64,000 bases of DNA from Hoylesella oralis ATCC 33269 (lineage in GTDB: Bacteria > Bacteroidota > Bacteroidia > Bacteroidales > Bacteroidaceae). The position numbers and the translations under genes were made by a program. The stretch spans positions 1,739,464 to 1,803,463 of the forward strand of contig NZ_GL833119.1 in the NCBI RefSeq assembly GCF_000185145.2. Reading direction: 5' to 3'. Positions 27,152 to 36,116 of this stretch are shown in pieces. The notes under the pieces are model-generated. The model was not told the DNA's origin. It saw only the letters and a list, made by a program, of their open reading frames with translations, and did not search any database. Position 1 is the stretch's first letter. Every line of letters starts with the position of its first letter.

Positions 27152-28471
27152 ATGAATATTGAATACTGGCAAGAGGAGTTGGAAACTATGCCGAGAGAGC
27201 GACTTAGTGAACTTCAAGTACATAAGCTAAGACAGACAATAGAGGTATGCCTCCGTTCGCCATTCTATAAAAAGCGGCTTTCCGCGATGGGTATCACTCC
27301 CAAAAGTATTCAAACTGTAGACGATCTCCGTAAATTGCCGCTGACAACCAAGCAAGACCTAAGAGACAATTATCCTTTCGGTTTGGTCGGAGGAGACATG
27401 AAAGACGCTATTCGTATTCATTCTTCGAGCGGAACAACAGGTCATCCTACGGTCGTAGTTTACAGCCTGCACGATATAGATTCTTGGGCCAACATGATAG
27501 CCCGCAGCATGTATATGGTGGGATGCCGCAATACGGATGTGTTTCAGAATTCTTCCGGTTATGGTATGTTTACCGGAGGACTCGGATTTCAGTATGGTGC
27601 GGAGAAGTTGGGGGCGGTAACCGTGCCTGCTGCAGCGGGAAACTCGAAGCGCCAGATAATGTTTATCAAAGATTTCGGTACCACCTGCCTGCATGCTATT
27701 CCCAGCTATGCCGTCAGATTGGCCGAAGTTTTTAAGGAAGAAGGTATTGATCCTGCCGACACCAAACTGCATACCCTTTTTATCGGGGCTGAACCCCATA
27801 CTGATGAACAACGCCGAAGAATAGAGCACCTGCTCGGGGTAAAAGCTTATAATTCGTTCGGTATGACGGAGATGAACGGCCCGGGTGTAGCCTTCGAATG
27901 TAAAGAACAGAACGGTATGCATTTGTGGGAAGATAATTACATGGTAGAGATACTTGATCCCGAGACGCTTGAACCAGTGCCCGACGGGCAGTATGGAGAG
28001 ATGGTATTAACTACGCTCGACCGCACGATGATGCCAATATTGCGCTATCGCACACGTGATCTCACGCGTATCATACAGGGAGAATGCCCTTGCGGACGTA
28101 CTCATCGACGCATAGACCGCATTGTCGGTCGAACCGATGACATGTTTATTATCAAAGGAGTGAATGTGTTCCCGATGCAGGTAGAGAAAATATTGGTAAA
28201 ATATCCGGGCCTTGGCAGCAATTATCTGATAACTCTCGATTCGGAGAACGATAATGACACTATGACCGTAGAGGTTGAACTCGACGAGATCAACACCGAT
28301 GTGTATCCAGAATTGCAGAATATGAGGCGCGATATACAGCGCGCTCTTAAAGACGAAATATTGCTTACGCCGCAGGTAAATCTTGTAAAAAAGGGGAGTC
28401 TTCCTGTTTCCGACGGCAAGGCTGTGCGCGTGAGAGACCTGCGAAAGGGTAGGGGAATAACGAAAATATGA
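27152..28471 (+). CDS. paaK: Phenylacetate-CoA ligase family protein
   Basis: 439 residues, normal length. Adenylate-forming motifs are HSSSGTTGHPTVVVYS (P-loop-like A3), YNSFGMTEMNGPGVAFEC (A5), YRTRDLTRI (A7-8), and GRTDDMFIIKGVNVFPMQVE in the mobile C-terminal domain. A CPCGRTHRR cysteine motif before the hinge is typical of PaaK. It activates phenylacetate or another aryl acid with ATP and CoA. In Bacteroidales such genes often accompany indolepyruvate oxidoreductase; that is not seen here. The DUF3256 gene follows after 20 bp. Confidence 0.92.
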   Translation: MNIEYWQEELETMPRERLSELQVHKLRQTIEVCLRSPFYKKRLSAMGITPKSIQTVDDLRKLPLTTKQDLRDNYPFGLVGGDMKDAIRIHSSSGTTGHPTVVVYSLHDIDSWANMIARSMYMVGCRNTDVFQNSSGYGMFTGGLGFQYGAEKLGAVTVPAAAGNSKRQIMFIKDFGTTCLHAIPSYAVRLAEVFKEEGIDPADTKLHTLFIGAEPHTDEQRRRIEHLLGVKAYNSFGMTEMNGPGVAFECKEQNGMHLWEDNYMVEILDPETLEPVPDGQYGEMVLTTLDRTMMPILRYRTRDLTRIIQGECPCGRTHRRIDRIVGRTDDMFIIKGVNVFPMQVEKILVKYPGLGSNYLITLDSENDNDTMTVEVELDEINTDVYPELQNMRRDIQRALKDEILLTPQVNLVKKGSLPVSDGKAVRVRDLRKGRGITKI

Positions 28472-28491
28472 ACTTTTAAAATATAAATAAA

Positions 28492-29103
28492 TTGTTGAAA
28501 AGAATACTGATTATTCTGTTTGCATTTGCTTCGTTGACTGTTTCGGCGAAGTCTATGCGCGAAATTTGGCTGTCGATGCCCGATTCTATGGTACGCTATT
28601 TGAATAAAAGCAAGCGTATAGAGTTCTTGGATTATGTGGATATGAAGGTAAAGACCGATGTTAAGAACCTGCTTCAGGGAAGTAGTGTTATGGATACGAT
28701 CACATCAGACTACCTCTCTGTGAAGCTGAACGAGGCTTCTACCATACAAATGAAGTTGCTCCCCGTGCGTGGGAGCGACAGCCTGCTGTGCGTAGTCCGC
28801 ACATATTCTGCACCTGCAACCGAGAGCACGGTGAATTTCTTCACGCAAGACTGGCAGCCGTTAGGCGACATGTCGTTCGATGGCGGGCAATTTATCGTCA
28901 AGCCCGATACTATGAGTGAGCAATGTTTTGCCGAATTAAAGGCTATGATAGAGCCCGTTATGGTACGAGCGGAACTGTCTGCCGATCGCGATGAATTATT
29001 TCTGCAACTGTCTACACCATTGCTAAATAGCGAAGATAAAAAGGCTGTCGGGAGTATAATTTCGCAAAGAAAGCTTAAATGGAATGGAGAAATATTTAAG
29101 TAA
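28492..29103 (+). CDS. DUF3256-family secreted protein
   Basis: 203 residues, using a TTG start that gives a good signal peptide (LKRILIILFAFASLTVSAKS). The body begins MREIWLSMPDSMVRYLNKSK, the typical start of the DUF3256 family of Bacteroidales, and is predicted to be mixed alpha/beta without catalytic motifs. It is probably periplasmic. It lies 20 bp after paaK and is probably co-transcribed. Function unknown. Confidence 0.8.
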   Translation: MLKRILIILFAFASLTVSAKSMREIWLSMPDSMVRYLNKSKRIEFLDYVDMKVKTDVKNLLQGSSVMDTITSDYLSVKLNEASTIQMKLLPVRGSDSLLCVVRTYSAPATESTVNFFTQDWQPLGDMSFDGGQFIVKPDTMSEQCFAELKAMIEPVMVRAELSADRDELFLQLSTPLLNSEDKKAVGSIISQRKLKWNGEIFK

Positions 29104-29135
29104 TGTTATAAAACCACATATTAATAGTATAAACA

Positions 29136-29238
29136 CTTGTGAGTTTAAAATATTATAGTAAATTTGCACTGTGTTTTTCATGGTATTAGATTATTAAGGT
29201 TAATGAAGATTGGTTGTCGTGAGACAATCAATTTTTTT
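29136..29238 (+). ncRNA. Candidate small RNA: promoter plus terminator about 70 nt apart
   Basis: CTTG at 29136-29139 is followed by 19 bp and TAAATTTG (29159-29166), a good Bacteroidetes promoter. Transcription would start near 29172. A 10-bp stem ATTGGTTGTC (29209-29218) / GACAATCAAT (29223-29232), with one G-U pair, a GTGA tetraloop and seven T, would end it near 29238. No reading frame fits in between. The transcript itself is inferred. From 29239 to 29532 I see no gene. Confidence 0.42.
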
Positions 29239-29532
29239 GTTTCTATATGTATTATGTTTATCATTTATTCAGACAATATTCTCGTTGATACGTGCTAAGA
29301 ATTATCTTATTGCTGAACGAGTTGTAATTTGTTGATTATAAAGATGTCGCAAGCTGTTTTCTTATATGGTATATCTAAAGAGGATATATGGTCATCTGTC
29401 TGCCTTAGATGGCATATTTATCAGAAATAGGAAGTATGTGCTTTGCAAACAACTGTATGATACGACATTATAAAATATAAACAAATGAGGGCAAGACTCA
29501 TGCTTCTATGGTATAATTATTGCGCCTTTTGT

Positions 29533-29563
29533 TTTGTGCTTTCTTAGTTTTGCCGTATCTTTG
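29533..29563 (+). promoter_or_regulatory. Consensus promoter of the nucleoside permease-ABC transporter operon
   Basis: TTTG (29533-29536), 19 bp, TATCTTTG (29556-29563): a full consensus match. The transcript would start near 29570, before ATG 29589 but after the upstream frame opening at 29520, which decides the start of the permease. Confidence 0.82.
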
Positions 29564-29588
29564 TGGCAAATTAATACAAAACGCGGAA

Positions 29589-30833
29589 ATGAATTTGAAA
29601 ATACGTTTGGCAGCAATGAACTTCCTTGAATTTGCAGTATGGGGAGCTTATCTGACGTGCATGGGAATTTATCTTGGCCGTATAGGCATGGCGTCGCATA
29701 TCGGAACCTTTTATGCCATGCAGGGTATCGTGTCGATTTTTATGCCGGCTTTGGTGGGAATTATTGCAGATCGCTGGGTACCGGCACAGCGTATGCTGGG
29801 TATCTGCCATCTCTTGGCAGGACTGTTTATGTTTGCGGCTGCCTATTATGGACTTACCAACGGTACAAATGCTGCTTTCGGCGTGCTTTTCTCGTTGTAT
29901 TCTCTGAGCGTGGCATTCTATATGCCAACGCTTGCGCTTACCAATTCGGTAGCTTACAGCGCCCTTACGCAGGCTGGTATGGATACGGTGAAAGATTTTC
30001 CTCCCATCCGTGTGTTCGGTACCGTTGGCTTTATATGCTCCATGTGGTTCGTAGACATCTTGGGTTTCAAGAACGACTATAATCAGTTCATTACGAGCGG
30101 AGTGCTCAGCATCGTGCTCTTTCTGTACACGTTCACGCTGCCCAAATGTGCCACGAGTACATCAGGAAAGAGCAAAAGTTTGGTTGATGCTTTCGGGCTC
30201 AGGGCATTTGCCTTGTTCAAACAGAAGAAGATGGCCATTTTCTTTATTTTCTCAATGTTGCTCGGAGTGAGTCTGCAGATAACGAATGGTTTTGCCACGC
30301 CTTTTATCGACAGCTTTAAGGTGCTGCCGGAGTACGCCGGAACGTTCGGTGTAAAGTATCCGGTTATTCTTTATTCACTCTCCCAAGTAAGCGAGACGCT
30401 CTGTATCTTGATGATACCTTTCTTTATGAAACGCTATGGCATCAAGAATGTCATGCTTATAGCCATGTTCGCTTGGGTGTTCCGTTTTGCCCTGCTTGGC
30501 GCGGGCAATCCCGGTAGTGGCGTTTGGATGTTCGTTCTGTCGATGGTTATTTACGGCGTGGCGTTCGATTTCTTCAATATAAGCGGTTCGTTATATGTAG
30601 ATAAGTCTACTGATCCGCGGTTGCGTTCGAGTGCGCAGGGACTTTTCATGCTCATGACCAACGGCATAGGAGCGACGGTGGGTTCGTTTGCCGCACAAGC
30701 AGTAGTAGACAGCAACACATTCAACGGCATAACAAACTGGCGCCCTTGTTGGTACACCTTTGCTGCTTACGCACTTGTGGTAGGCGTGAGTTTTGCTCTG
30801 ATGTTCCGGCCTAAGACGAGAGAGACAGAATAA
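29589..30833 (+). CDS. Nucleoside:H+ symporter family MFS permease
   Basis: 414 residues from MNLKIRLAAMNFLEFAVWGA. Twelve hydrophobic segments are visible. MNFLEFAVWGAYLTCMGIYL and the SGSLYVDKSTDPRLRSSAQG segment between late helices match the NupG/XapB nucleoside permease family. It would import nucleosides across the inner membrane with protons. Its stop overlaps the next start (TAATG), the first of several overlaps in this operon. Confidence 0.88.
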   Translation: MNLKIRLAAMNFLEFAVWGAYLTCMGIYLGRIGMASHIGTFYAMQGIVSIFMPALVGIIADRWVPAQRMLGICHLLAGLFMFAAAYYGLTNGTNAAFGVLFSLYSLSVAFYMPTLALTNSVAYSALTQAGMDTVKDFPPIRVFGTVGFICSMWFVDILGFKNDYNQFITSGVLSIVLFLYTFTLPKCATSTSGKSKSLVDAFGLRAFALFKQKKMAIFFIFSMLLGVSLQITNGFATPFIDSFKVLPEYAGTFGVKYPVILYSLSQVSETLCILMIPFFMKRYGIKNVMLIAMFAWVFRFALLGAGNPGSGVWMFVLSMVIYGVAFDFFNISGSLYVDKSTDPRLRSSAQGLFMLMTNGIGATVGSFAAQAVVDSNTFNGITNWRPCWYTFAAYALVVGVSFALMFRPKTRETE

Positions 30834-31381
30834 TGGATAAGATAAGATTGAAATTCAAAGGTATTTCTGAAATCGTAGGCAGCGAGGAAGTAGGTTTGCT
30901 GGTTCTTACAGACGAGGCGGAAGCACGTCAGATTTCCATAACCTGCGACAAGGCGATGCTTTATCAGTTCGAACTTCGTATGCAGCGTGCCCCCGTCGTG
31001 GGGCGGTTACTGCCAGAAGTGTTGTGGCAGATTATCAGCACGCAGAGCGAACTTGGTTTCGAGCTCATGATCAATAGCTTGATTGATGGGCAATACCGTG
31101 CCTTGATATATAATAAGGAGACGTTGGAGCCCATCTCGCTTCGTGCGAGTGATGCCGTGCTTCTTGCCTATATCAGCAAGATACCGCTTTATATCGAGGC
31201 TGGGTTGATGCAGAAACAAAGCGTAGAGTATTACAGAGATTCCAAGGGGATGGTGCTGCCTGTGAACTCCATCAGTAACGAGATGCTTAGGAGTGCGCTT
31301 GACAAAGCCGTCAAGGACGAGGATTATGAGTTGGCTTCGCACCTGCGCGATGAAATGAGGCGGCGAAAGATAAAAGAGTAG
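30833..31381 (+). CDS. DUF151 bifunctional-nuclease-like protein with UvrB/UvrC motif
   Basis: 182 residues. The first about 130 residues match the DUF151 (bifunctional nuclease) fold: YQFELRMQRAPVVGRLLPEV, LIDGQYRALIYN, SLRASDAVLLAYISKIPLYI. The C-terminus (LRSALDKAVKDEDYELASHL then RDEMRRRK) is a UvrB/UvrC interaction helix pair. This domain order is common in Bacteroidetes. Overlap with the permease stop suggests translational coupling. Confidence 0.85.
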   Translation: MDKIRLKFKGISEIVGSEEVGLLVLTDEAEARQISITCDKAMLYQFELRMQRAPVVGRLLPEVLWQIISTQSELGFELMINSLIDGQYRALIYNKETLEPISLRASDAVLLAYISKIPLYIEAGLMQKQSVEYYRDSKGMVLPVNSISNEMLRSALDKAVKDEDYELASHLRDEMRRRKIKE

Positions 31382-31408
31382 AGTGCCGCTTGCTAAAAGA
31401 CTGAACCG

Positions 31409-32155
31409 ATGAAAGAAATGAGATATTTTTATGTTCCCGATGCCGGAAGACAAACCGAATTGCCACCCGATGAGGCTGCACATGCCTTGCGAGTGCTACG
31501 GTTGAAAGCAGGGGATGAATTTTTTCTTATGGATGGCGCAGGCTCCTTTTTCCGTGCCGAGCTGACAGTGACATCCGCAAAGCGCTGTATGTATGCCGTA
31601 AAAGCCGTTTTACCACAAACAAAGACGTGGAACGGGCATATTCACTTGGCCATTGCGCCGACCAAGATGATGGAAAGAATGGAATGGCTTGTTGAGAAAG
31701 CTACCGAGATCGGGTTCGACGAGCTATCGCTTTTGGACTGCCGGTTCTCGGAACGCAGGCAGGTAAAGACTGCCCGCTTGGAAAAGATTGTCGTTTCTGC
31801 TGTTAAGCAGAGCCGTAAGCCATGGAAGCCACTCGTCCACGAGATGACAGATTTCAAGACTTTTGTTGAAAGCAGGCAGAAGGGCCGTTACTTCATAGCC
31901 CACTGTTACGACGATGTGCCGAAAGAAGATTTATATGATAAACTAACGAAACATTCCGGCAACGAAGACGTAACTGTACTGATAGGGCCCGAAGGCGACT
32001 TCTCCATCGAAGAAGTAAACTTCGCTTTGGAGCATGGCTGCGAGCCTGTATCGCTCGGAGCCAGTCGGCTTCGCACCGAAACTGCCGGACTGTTGGCAGT
32101 GAGTATGGCGCAGCTTGCATTTAGAATACGAACCAATGAAACAGACTTAAAATGA
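31409..32155 (+). CDS. rsmE: 16S rRNA m3U1498 methyltransferase
   Basis: 248 residues. The N-terminal PUA-like domain (PDAGRQTELPPDEAAHALRV) is followed by a SPOUT methyltransferase domain with the AdoMet knot: IAPTKMMERMEWLVEKATEI, VLIGPEGDFSIEEV, and LGASRLRTETAGLLAVS. It methylates U1498 of 16S rRNA. It begins 27 bp after the DUF151 gene; the stop overlaps the next start by 4 bp. Confidence 0.95.
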   Translation: MKEMRYFYVPDAGRQTELPPDEAAHALRVLRLKAGDEFFLMDGAGSFFRAELTVTSAKRCMYAVKAVLPQTKTWNGHIHLAIAPTKMMERMEWLVEKATEIGFDELSLLDCRFSERRQVKTARLEKIVVSAVKQSRKPWKPLVHEMTDFKTFVESRQKGRYFIAHCYDDVPKEDLYDKLTKHSGNEDVTVLIGPEGDFSIEEVNFALEHGCEPVSLGASRLRTETAGLLAVSMAQLAFRIRTNETDLK

Positions 32156-33513
32156 GAAAATTCAGCAGATTGTTATTCGGATACCTCTTATTCTTGGTGT
32201 TTGTTTTACTGTTGGCATCATGCTCCGGTAACGACTATGTGAATGCTATCCCCCGCGAGAGCACGGCCGTAATTTCGATGGATATCAACAAGATGAGCGG
32301 AGTAAACAGCAAAGTACTGTTCAAGACCATGCTCCACGTGAGCGATCTTCATGGGAGCGGCATTGATTTCTCCTCTAAAATATTCCTTTTTGAGTCGGCT
32401 CAAGGCAATTTAGGCCTCTGTGCCAAGGTGACTGACGAGGGAGAATTGTCAGAACTGCTTGCCAGACTCGCTAAAGCGGGCGTGTGCACCGATGTGCAAA
32501 AGCGGCGCGGATACAATTTCTGCGTATTGCACGACGCATGGATGGTGGGCTATTCCGATGAGGCCATACTTGTGATGGGGCCAGTGGAGGCCGCCGGTCA
32601 AGCTGAATTACAGAACGAAATAGCAAAATATCTCGGGCAGTCCGAAGAAGATGGTATCAAGAATAGCAAGCTCTATGCAAAGCTCGATTCTATAAATGCT
32701 CCTATGGGCATGGTGGCTGAAACGCAGGCGTTACCGGAAAAGTTCGTCGCACCGTTTATGATCGGTGCCCCGCAGGGAGCCGACGCTTCGCAAGTGCTGA
32801 TAGCCGCACGGATGAATGTAAGGAAAGGCTGTCTGCTGATCGACGGCGAGACATTCTCGTTCAATAAGACGATAGGCAGGGAGCTGAAAAAAGCGGTGGC
32901 GACAGTTTATCGTCCCGTTGGCGGGAAGTTCTTAAAATCCATGTCGCGGGAAGCGCCGTTCGGTATGTTCGTGAACGTGAAAGGTGAAGACTTTCTCCCT
33001 CTTCTACGCGCCAATAAGCCCATTCAGGCTATGCTTGCGGGTATTAACACTGCCATTGACATGGACAACATAATCAAGAGTGTCGATGGCGATATGTCAA
33101 TCGTAATGTCAGAGTTCGCCGATGACCGACTGAGAATGTCGATGGCTGCCGAGCTTGCCAACAGCAACTGGCTGGCCGATGTGGACTATTGGAAACAGTC
33201 GGTGCCACAGGGCGGGCGCATAGTCGACTGGATGAAGAATGCCTATTATTATACCGATGGCAAGACGACATTCTATTTCGGCGTAGACGAAAACCGTCGG
33301 TTCTTCAGCGGAAATAGTGCCCAAGAGGCGCTGACCGCTGTGAAAATCTCCGCCCATCCCCTTCTTGCCGAAGTGCAGGCCGAGGTGCAGGGCAAGCGAA
33401 TGGTGATTGTTATCAATCTTTCTTCGGAAGCCGGCGGTAAGGTGGAGGCCGTGACGAGTGTGCTGAGCCCCTTCTTTGGCCGACTCAATATGATTGTTTA
33501 CAGTTTAAGATAA
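32152..33513 (+). CDS. DUF4836-family lipoprotein
   Basis: 453 residues with a lipoprotein signal (RLLFGYLLFLVFVLLLASC; Cys at about residue 24). The mature start NDYVNAIPRESTAVISMDIN is characteristic of DUF4836 proteins of Bacteroidetes. The rest is soluble, without catalytic motifs. It overlaps rsmE (4 bp) and the ABC ATPase gene (1 bp), so it may work with the transporter, as a substrate-binding or assembly lipoprotein. That link is inferred from gene order only. Confidence 0.83.
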   Translation: MRKFSRLLFGYLLFLVFVLLLASCSGNDYVNAIPRESTAVISMDINKMSGVNSKVLFKTMLHVSDLHGSGIDFSSKIFLFESAQGNLGLCAKVTDEGELSELLARLAKAGVCTDVQKRRGYNFCVLHDAWMVGYSDEAILVMGPVEAAGQAELQNEIAKYLGQSEEDGIKNSKLYAKLDSINAPMGMVAETQALPEKFVAPFMIGAPQGADASQVLIAARMNVRKGCLLIDGETFSFNKTIGRELKKAVATVYRPVGGKFLKSMSREAPFGMFVNVKGEDFLPLLRANKPIQAMLAGINTAIDMDNIIKSVDGDMSIVMSEFADDRLRMSMAAELANSNWLADVDYWKQSVPQGGRIVDWMKNAYYYTDGKTTFYFGVDENRRFFSGNSAQEALTAVKISAHPLLAEVQAEVQGKRMVIVINLSSEAGGKVEAVTSVLSPFFGRLNMIVYSLR

Positions 33514-34157
33514 TGGAAACGATAAAATTACACTCCGTTGTTCCACAGGTCTTTGCACGGCGGACCAACTGGAAAACTGACGTCTGGGACATCGATGTAC
33601 TTTTCGAGAAAGGGCGACTGTACCTTGTAGAGGCAGAGAGTGGTGCGGGCAAGAGCACTTTTTGCAGCTATGTCTTGGGATACCGCCACGATTACAACGG
33701 AAAGATAACTTTCGGCGGTGCCGACATCGCCGGTTTCAAAGTAAAAGACTGGGTAGACATTCGCCGTCGCCATATAGCCCACCTTTTTCAGGAATTGCGC
33801 TTGTTTCCTGAGCTGACCTCGTTTGAAAACGTAGAAATAAAGAACAGGATTACTCGAATGAAGTCGCGTAGCGAGATTACAGAATGGTTCGACATGCTCG
33901 GCATTGCCGATAAAATAGATGAGAAAATCGCGCGCATGTCTTTCGGGCAGCAGCAACGCGTGGCTATGATACGTGCTCTGGTGCAACCGTTTGATTTTCT
34001 TTTGGCCGACGAACCTATCAGCCATCTCGACGATGCTAACTCGAAAGCCATGGGCGAGCTCATGATGGTTGAAGCCACGCGCCAGGGTGCAGGCGTCATC
34101 GTGACAAGCATCGGCAAGCATATGGAACTAAACTATGATAAAATCTTGAAACTATGA
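33513..34157 (+). CDS. ABC transporter ATP-binding protein
   Basis: 214 residues. Walker A ESGAGKST (about 43-50), Q-loop LFQELRLFP, signature MSFGQQQR (a variant of LSGGQ), Walker B FLLADEP with SHLDDAN, and H-loop region VIVTSIGKHM in which the usual His is shifted. Similarity is to LolD/MacB-type ATPases working with FtsX-like permeases. It overlaps the permease gene by 4 bp. Confidence 0.92.
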   Translation: METIKLHSVVPQVFARRTNWKTDVWDIDVLFEKGRLYLVEAESGAGKSTFCSYVLGYRHDYNGKITFGGADIAGFKVKDWVDIRRRHIAHLFQELRLFPELTSFENVEIKNRITRMKSRSEITEWFDMLGIADKIDEKIARMSFGQQQRVAMIRALVQPFDFLLADEPISHLDDANSKAMGELMMVEATRQGAGVIVTSIGKHMELNYDKILKL

Positions 34158-35353
34158 ATTTAGTTTGGAAACTCCTTCGCCGCCACGTAAGTATTCCGCA
34201 GTTTGCAGGATTTTTCTTCGCCAATCTGTTCGGTATGCTGATTGTGCTGCTCGGCTTTCAGTTTTATCGCGATATACTTCCGGTGTTTACTGAGGGCGAC
34301 AGTTTCATGAAGGGTGACTATCTCATTGTAAGCAAGAAAATAGCTGTGGCAAATACGATTACTGGGTGCTCCAACACATTCTCCAATGCAGAGTTCGACG
34401 ATCTTGCCGAGCAGAAGTTCGTTAAGAACATTGGTAGGTTCACGTCAGCCGAATATAAAATCGATGCCTCCATGGGCATCGATGGTACGAACCTACTCAA
34501 CTCCGAAATTTCGTTCGAGAGTATTCCCAATGCCTTCGTGAGCGCATCCGCGGCACAGTGGGACTACCGCTCAGGCGAAATCGTGGTCCCCATCATTTTG
34601 CCCCGTTCATATATAGCAATGTATAACTTCGGCTTCGCACAGAAACACTCGTTGCCCAAAATCTCCGACGGATTGGTGGGTATGATCGACCTGCGCATTT
34701 TCATACACGGAAACGGCCACCGCGACGAATACAAAGGAAAGGTGATCGGTTTCTCCAACCGGCTGAATACAATCCTCGTGCCGCAGTCGTTTATGGAGTG
34801 GAGCAACGCCCGCTATGCTCCTGCTGCTGTCGGTGCCCCCAGCCGACTTATACTCGAAGTAATCAACCCCGCCGATGAAAATATTGCGAAGTATATCGAG
34901 CGGAAAGGTTATGAGGTTGAAGATAACAATCTTGCAGCCGAGAAGACAACCTACTTCCTTAGGCTCGTTGTCGTGATGGTAATGGCGGTCGGGTTAGTTA
35001 TCTCTCTTCTTAGTTTCTATATTCTTATGCTCAGTATCTACCTGCTCGTGCAGAAGAACTCCTCGAAATTAGAAAACCTTCTACTTGTCGGCTACAGTCC
35101 ATCCGAGGCTGCGTTGCCCTATCAGGTGCTTACCATTTGTCTCAACGCAGTTGTTTTGCTTATTGCTTTAGCTGTGCTCTATGGCATTCGGTTGGTCTAC
35201 ATGGATATGGTCGTAACCCTATTCCCGAGTATCCCCGATGGTTCTCTGATGCCCTCGCTTGTGCTGGGCTTACTTCTCTTTGTTATTGTGAGCCTACTCA
35301 ACATCGTCGCCATCCGGATGAAAATCCTGCGCATCTGGTATCGGAGAGACTGA
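34154..35353 (+). CDS. FtsX-like ABC transporter permease
   Basis: 399 residues. One N-terminal membrane helix (FAGFFFANLFGMLIVLLGF), a large periplasmic domain of about 230 residues, then three C-terminal helices (for example VVMVMAVGLVISLLSFYIL), the MacB/FtsX/LolCE arrangement. The pair would use ATP to move a lipid, lipoprotein or peptide or to act on periplasmic partners. Probably the last gene of the operon. The 170 bp that follow contain a TetR operator. Confidence 0.87.
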   Translation: MNLVWKLLRRHVSIPQFAGFFFANLFGMLIVLLGFQFYRDILPVFTEGDSFMKGDYLIVSKKIAVANTITGCSNTFSNAEFDDLAEQKFVKNIGRFTSAEYKIDASMGIDGTNLLNSEISFESIPNAFVSASAAQWDYRSGEIVVPIILPRSYIAMYNFGFAQKHSLPKISDGLVGMIDLRIFIHGNGHRDEYKGKVIGFSNRLNTILVPQSFMEWSNARYAPAAVGAPSRLILEVINPADENIAKYIERKGYEVEDNNLAAEKTTYFLRLVVVMVMAVGLVISLLSFYILMLSIYLLVQKNSSKLENLLLVGYSPSEAALPYQVLTICLNAVVLLIALAVLYGIRLVYMDMVVTLFPSIPDGSLMPSLVLGLLLFVIVSLLNIVAIRMKILRIWYRRD

Positions 35354-35460
35354 AACTGTTATTTGCCATATAGTATCTCTTTAAGGTATATCTTATTTCA
35401 ACAAGTCGACAAGAAGTTAAATATCTATAAAAAGTGAACTTTTTCTTATTCTTTCTTGTG

Positions 35461-35505
35461 TGTTACCGATAAGTAACGTAATTTTATAGTTACTTATCGG
35501 TAACA
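35461..35505. promoter_or_regulatory. Nested palindromic operator upstream of the TetR gene
   Basis: Two 17-bp arms in perfect inverted repeat, TGTTACCGATAAGTAAC (35461-35477) and GTTACTTATCGGTAACA (35489-35505), with 11 bp between. Each arm is itself a dyad (GTTAC-N6-GTAAC). The two sites are 27-28 bp apart centre to centre and end 18 bp before the TetR start codon, so autorepression by two dimers is likely. Confidence 0.8.
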
Positions 35506-35522
35506 TCTTGTTTAGAGTAAAT

Positions 35523-36116
35523 ATGAAGGATAGAGAACTCACGGAAAGAAAGATACTTGATGCAGTAGGAAGTATTATAGCGAGTGACGGTTTTGAAAGC
35601 GTTGGTATAAATGTAGTAGCTCAAAGGGCAGGTGTATCAAAGATGCTCATATACAGGTATTTCGGAGGCTTAAACGGATTGCTCTCAAAGTATCTTCTCC
35701 AAAAAGATTTTTGGGTAAATACGAATATGAATATCGAGAAATCGTCCGATATCAGCGGAAGTCTCAAGCAACTGTTCCGTGAACAAATCAGACAGTTGCG
35801 GAATGACATTATATTACAAAGGTTGCACAGATGGGAACTGTCTACAGAAAACCAAGCCATCCGCCTCTTGCGGGAAAAACGAGAGCAGAACGGTAATGAG
35901 CTGATAAGAAGTGTCAGCGAGCTGACACACTCATCAAGTGCTGAAATTGCATCCTTAGCAAGTATTATTTCAGCAGCCATCAGCTATCTTGTTCTGATGG
36001 AAAATCAGAATCCCGTATATAATGGAATTGATTTACATAACGATAGGGGGTGGGAGCAGATAGTAGGGGGAATAGATTTAATTATTGACTTATGGATAAA
36101 ATATATTCGACAATAA
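35523..36116 (+). CDS. TetR/AcrR-family regulator
   Basis: 197 residues from ATG 35523 (MKDRELTERKILDAVGSIIA); a TTG five codons upstream is less likely. The N-terminal HTH is clear (NVVAQRAGVSKMLIYRYFGG); the C-terminal helical domain would bind a ligand. It follows a palindromic operator and overlaps the nitroreductase start by 25 bp, so it probably controls itself and that gene. Confidence 0.9.
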   Translation: MKDRELTERKILDAVGSIIASDGFESVGINVVAQRAGVSKMLIYRYFGGLNGLLSKYLLQKDFWVNTNMNIEKSSDISGSLKQLFREQIRQLRNDIILQRLHRWELSTENQAIRLLREKREQNGNELIRSVSELTHSSSAEIASLASIISAAISYLVLMENQNPVYNGIDLHNDRGWEQIVGGIDLIIDLWIKYIRQ

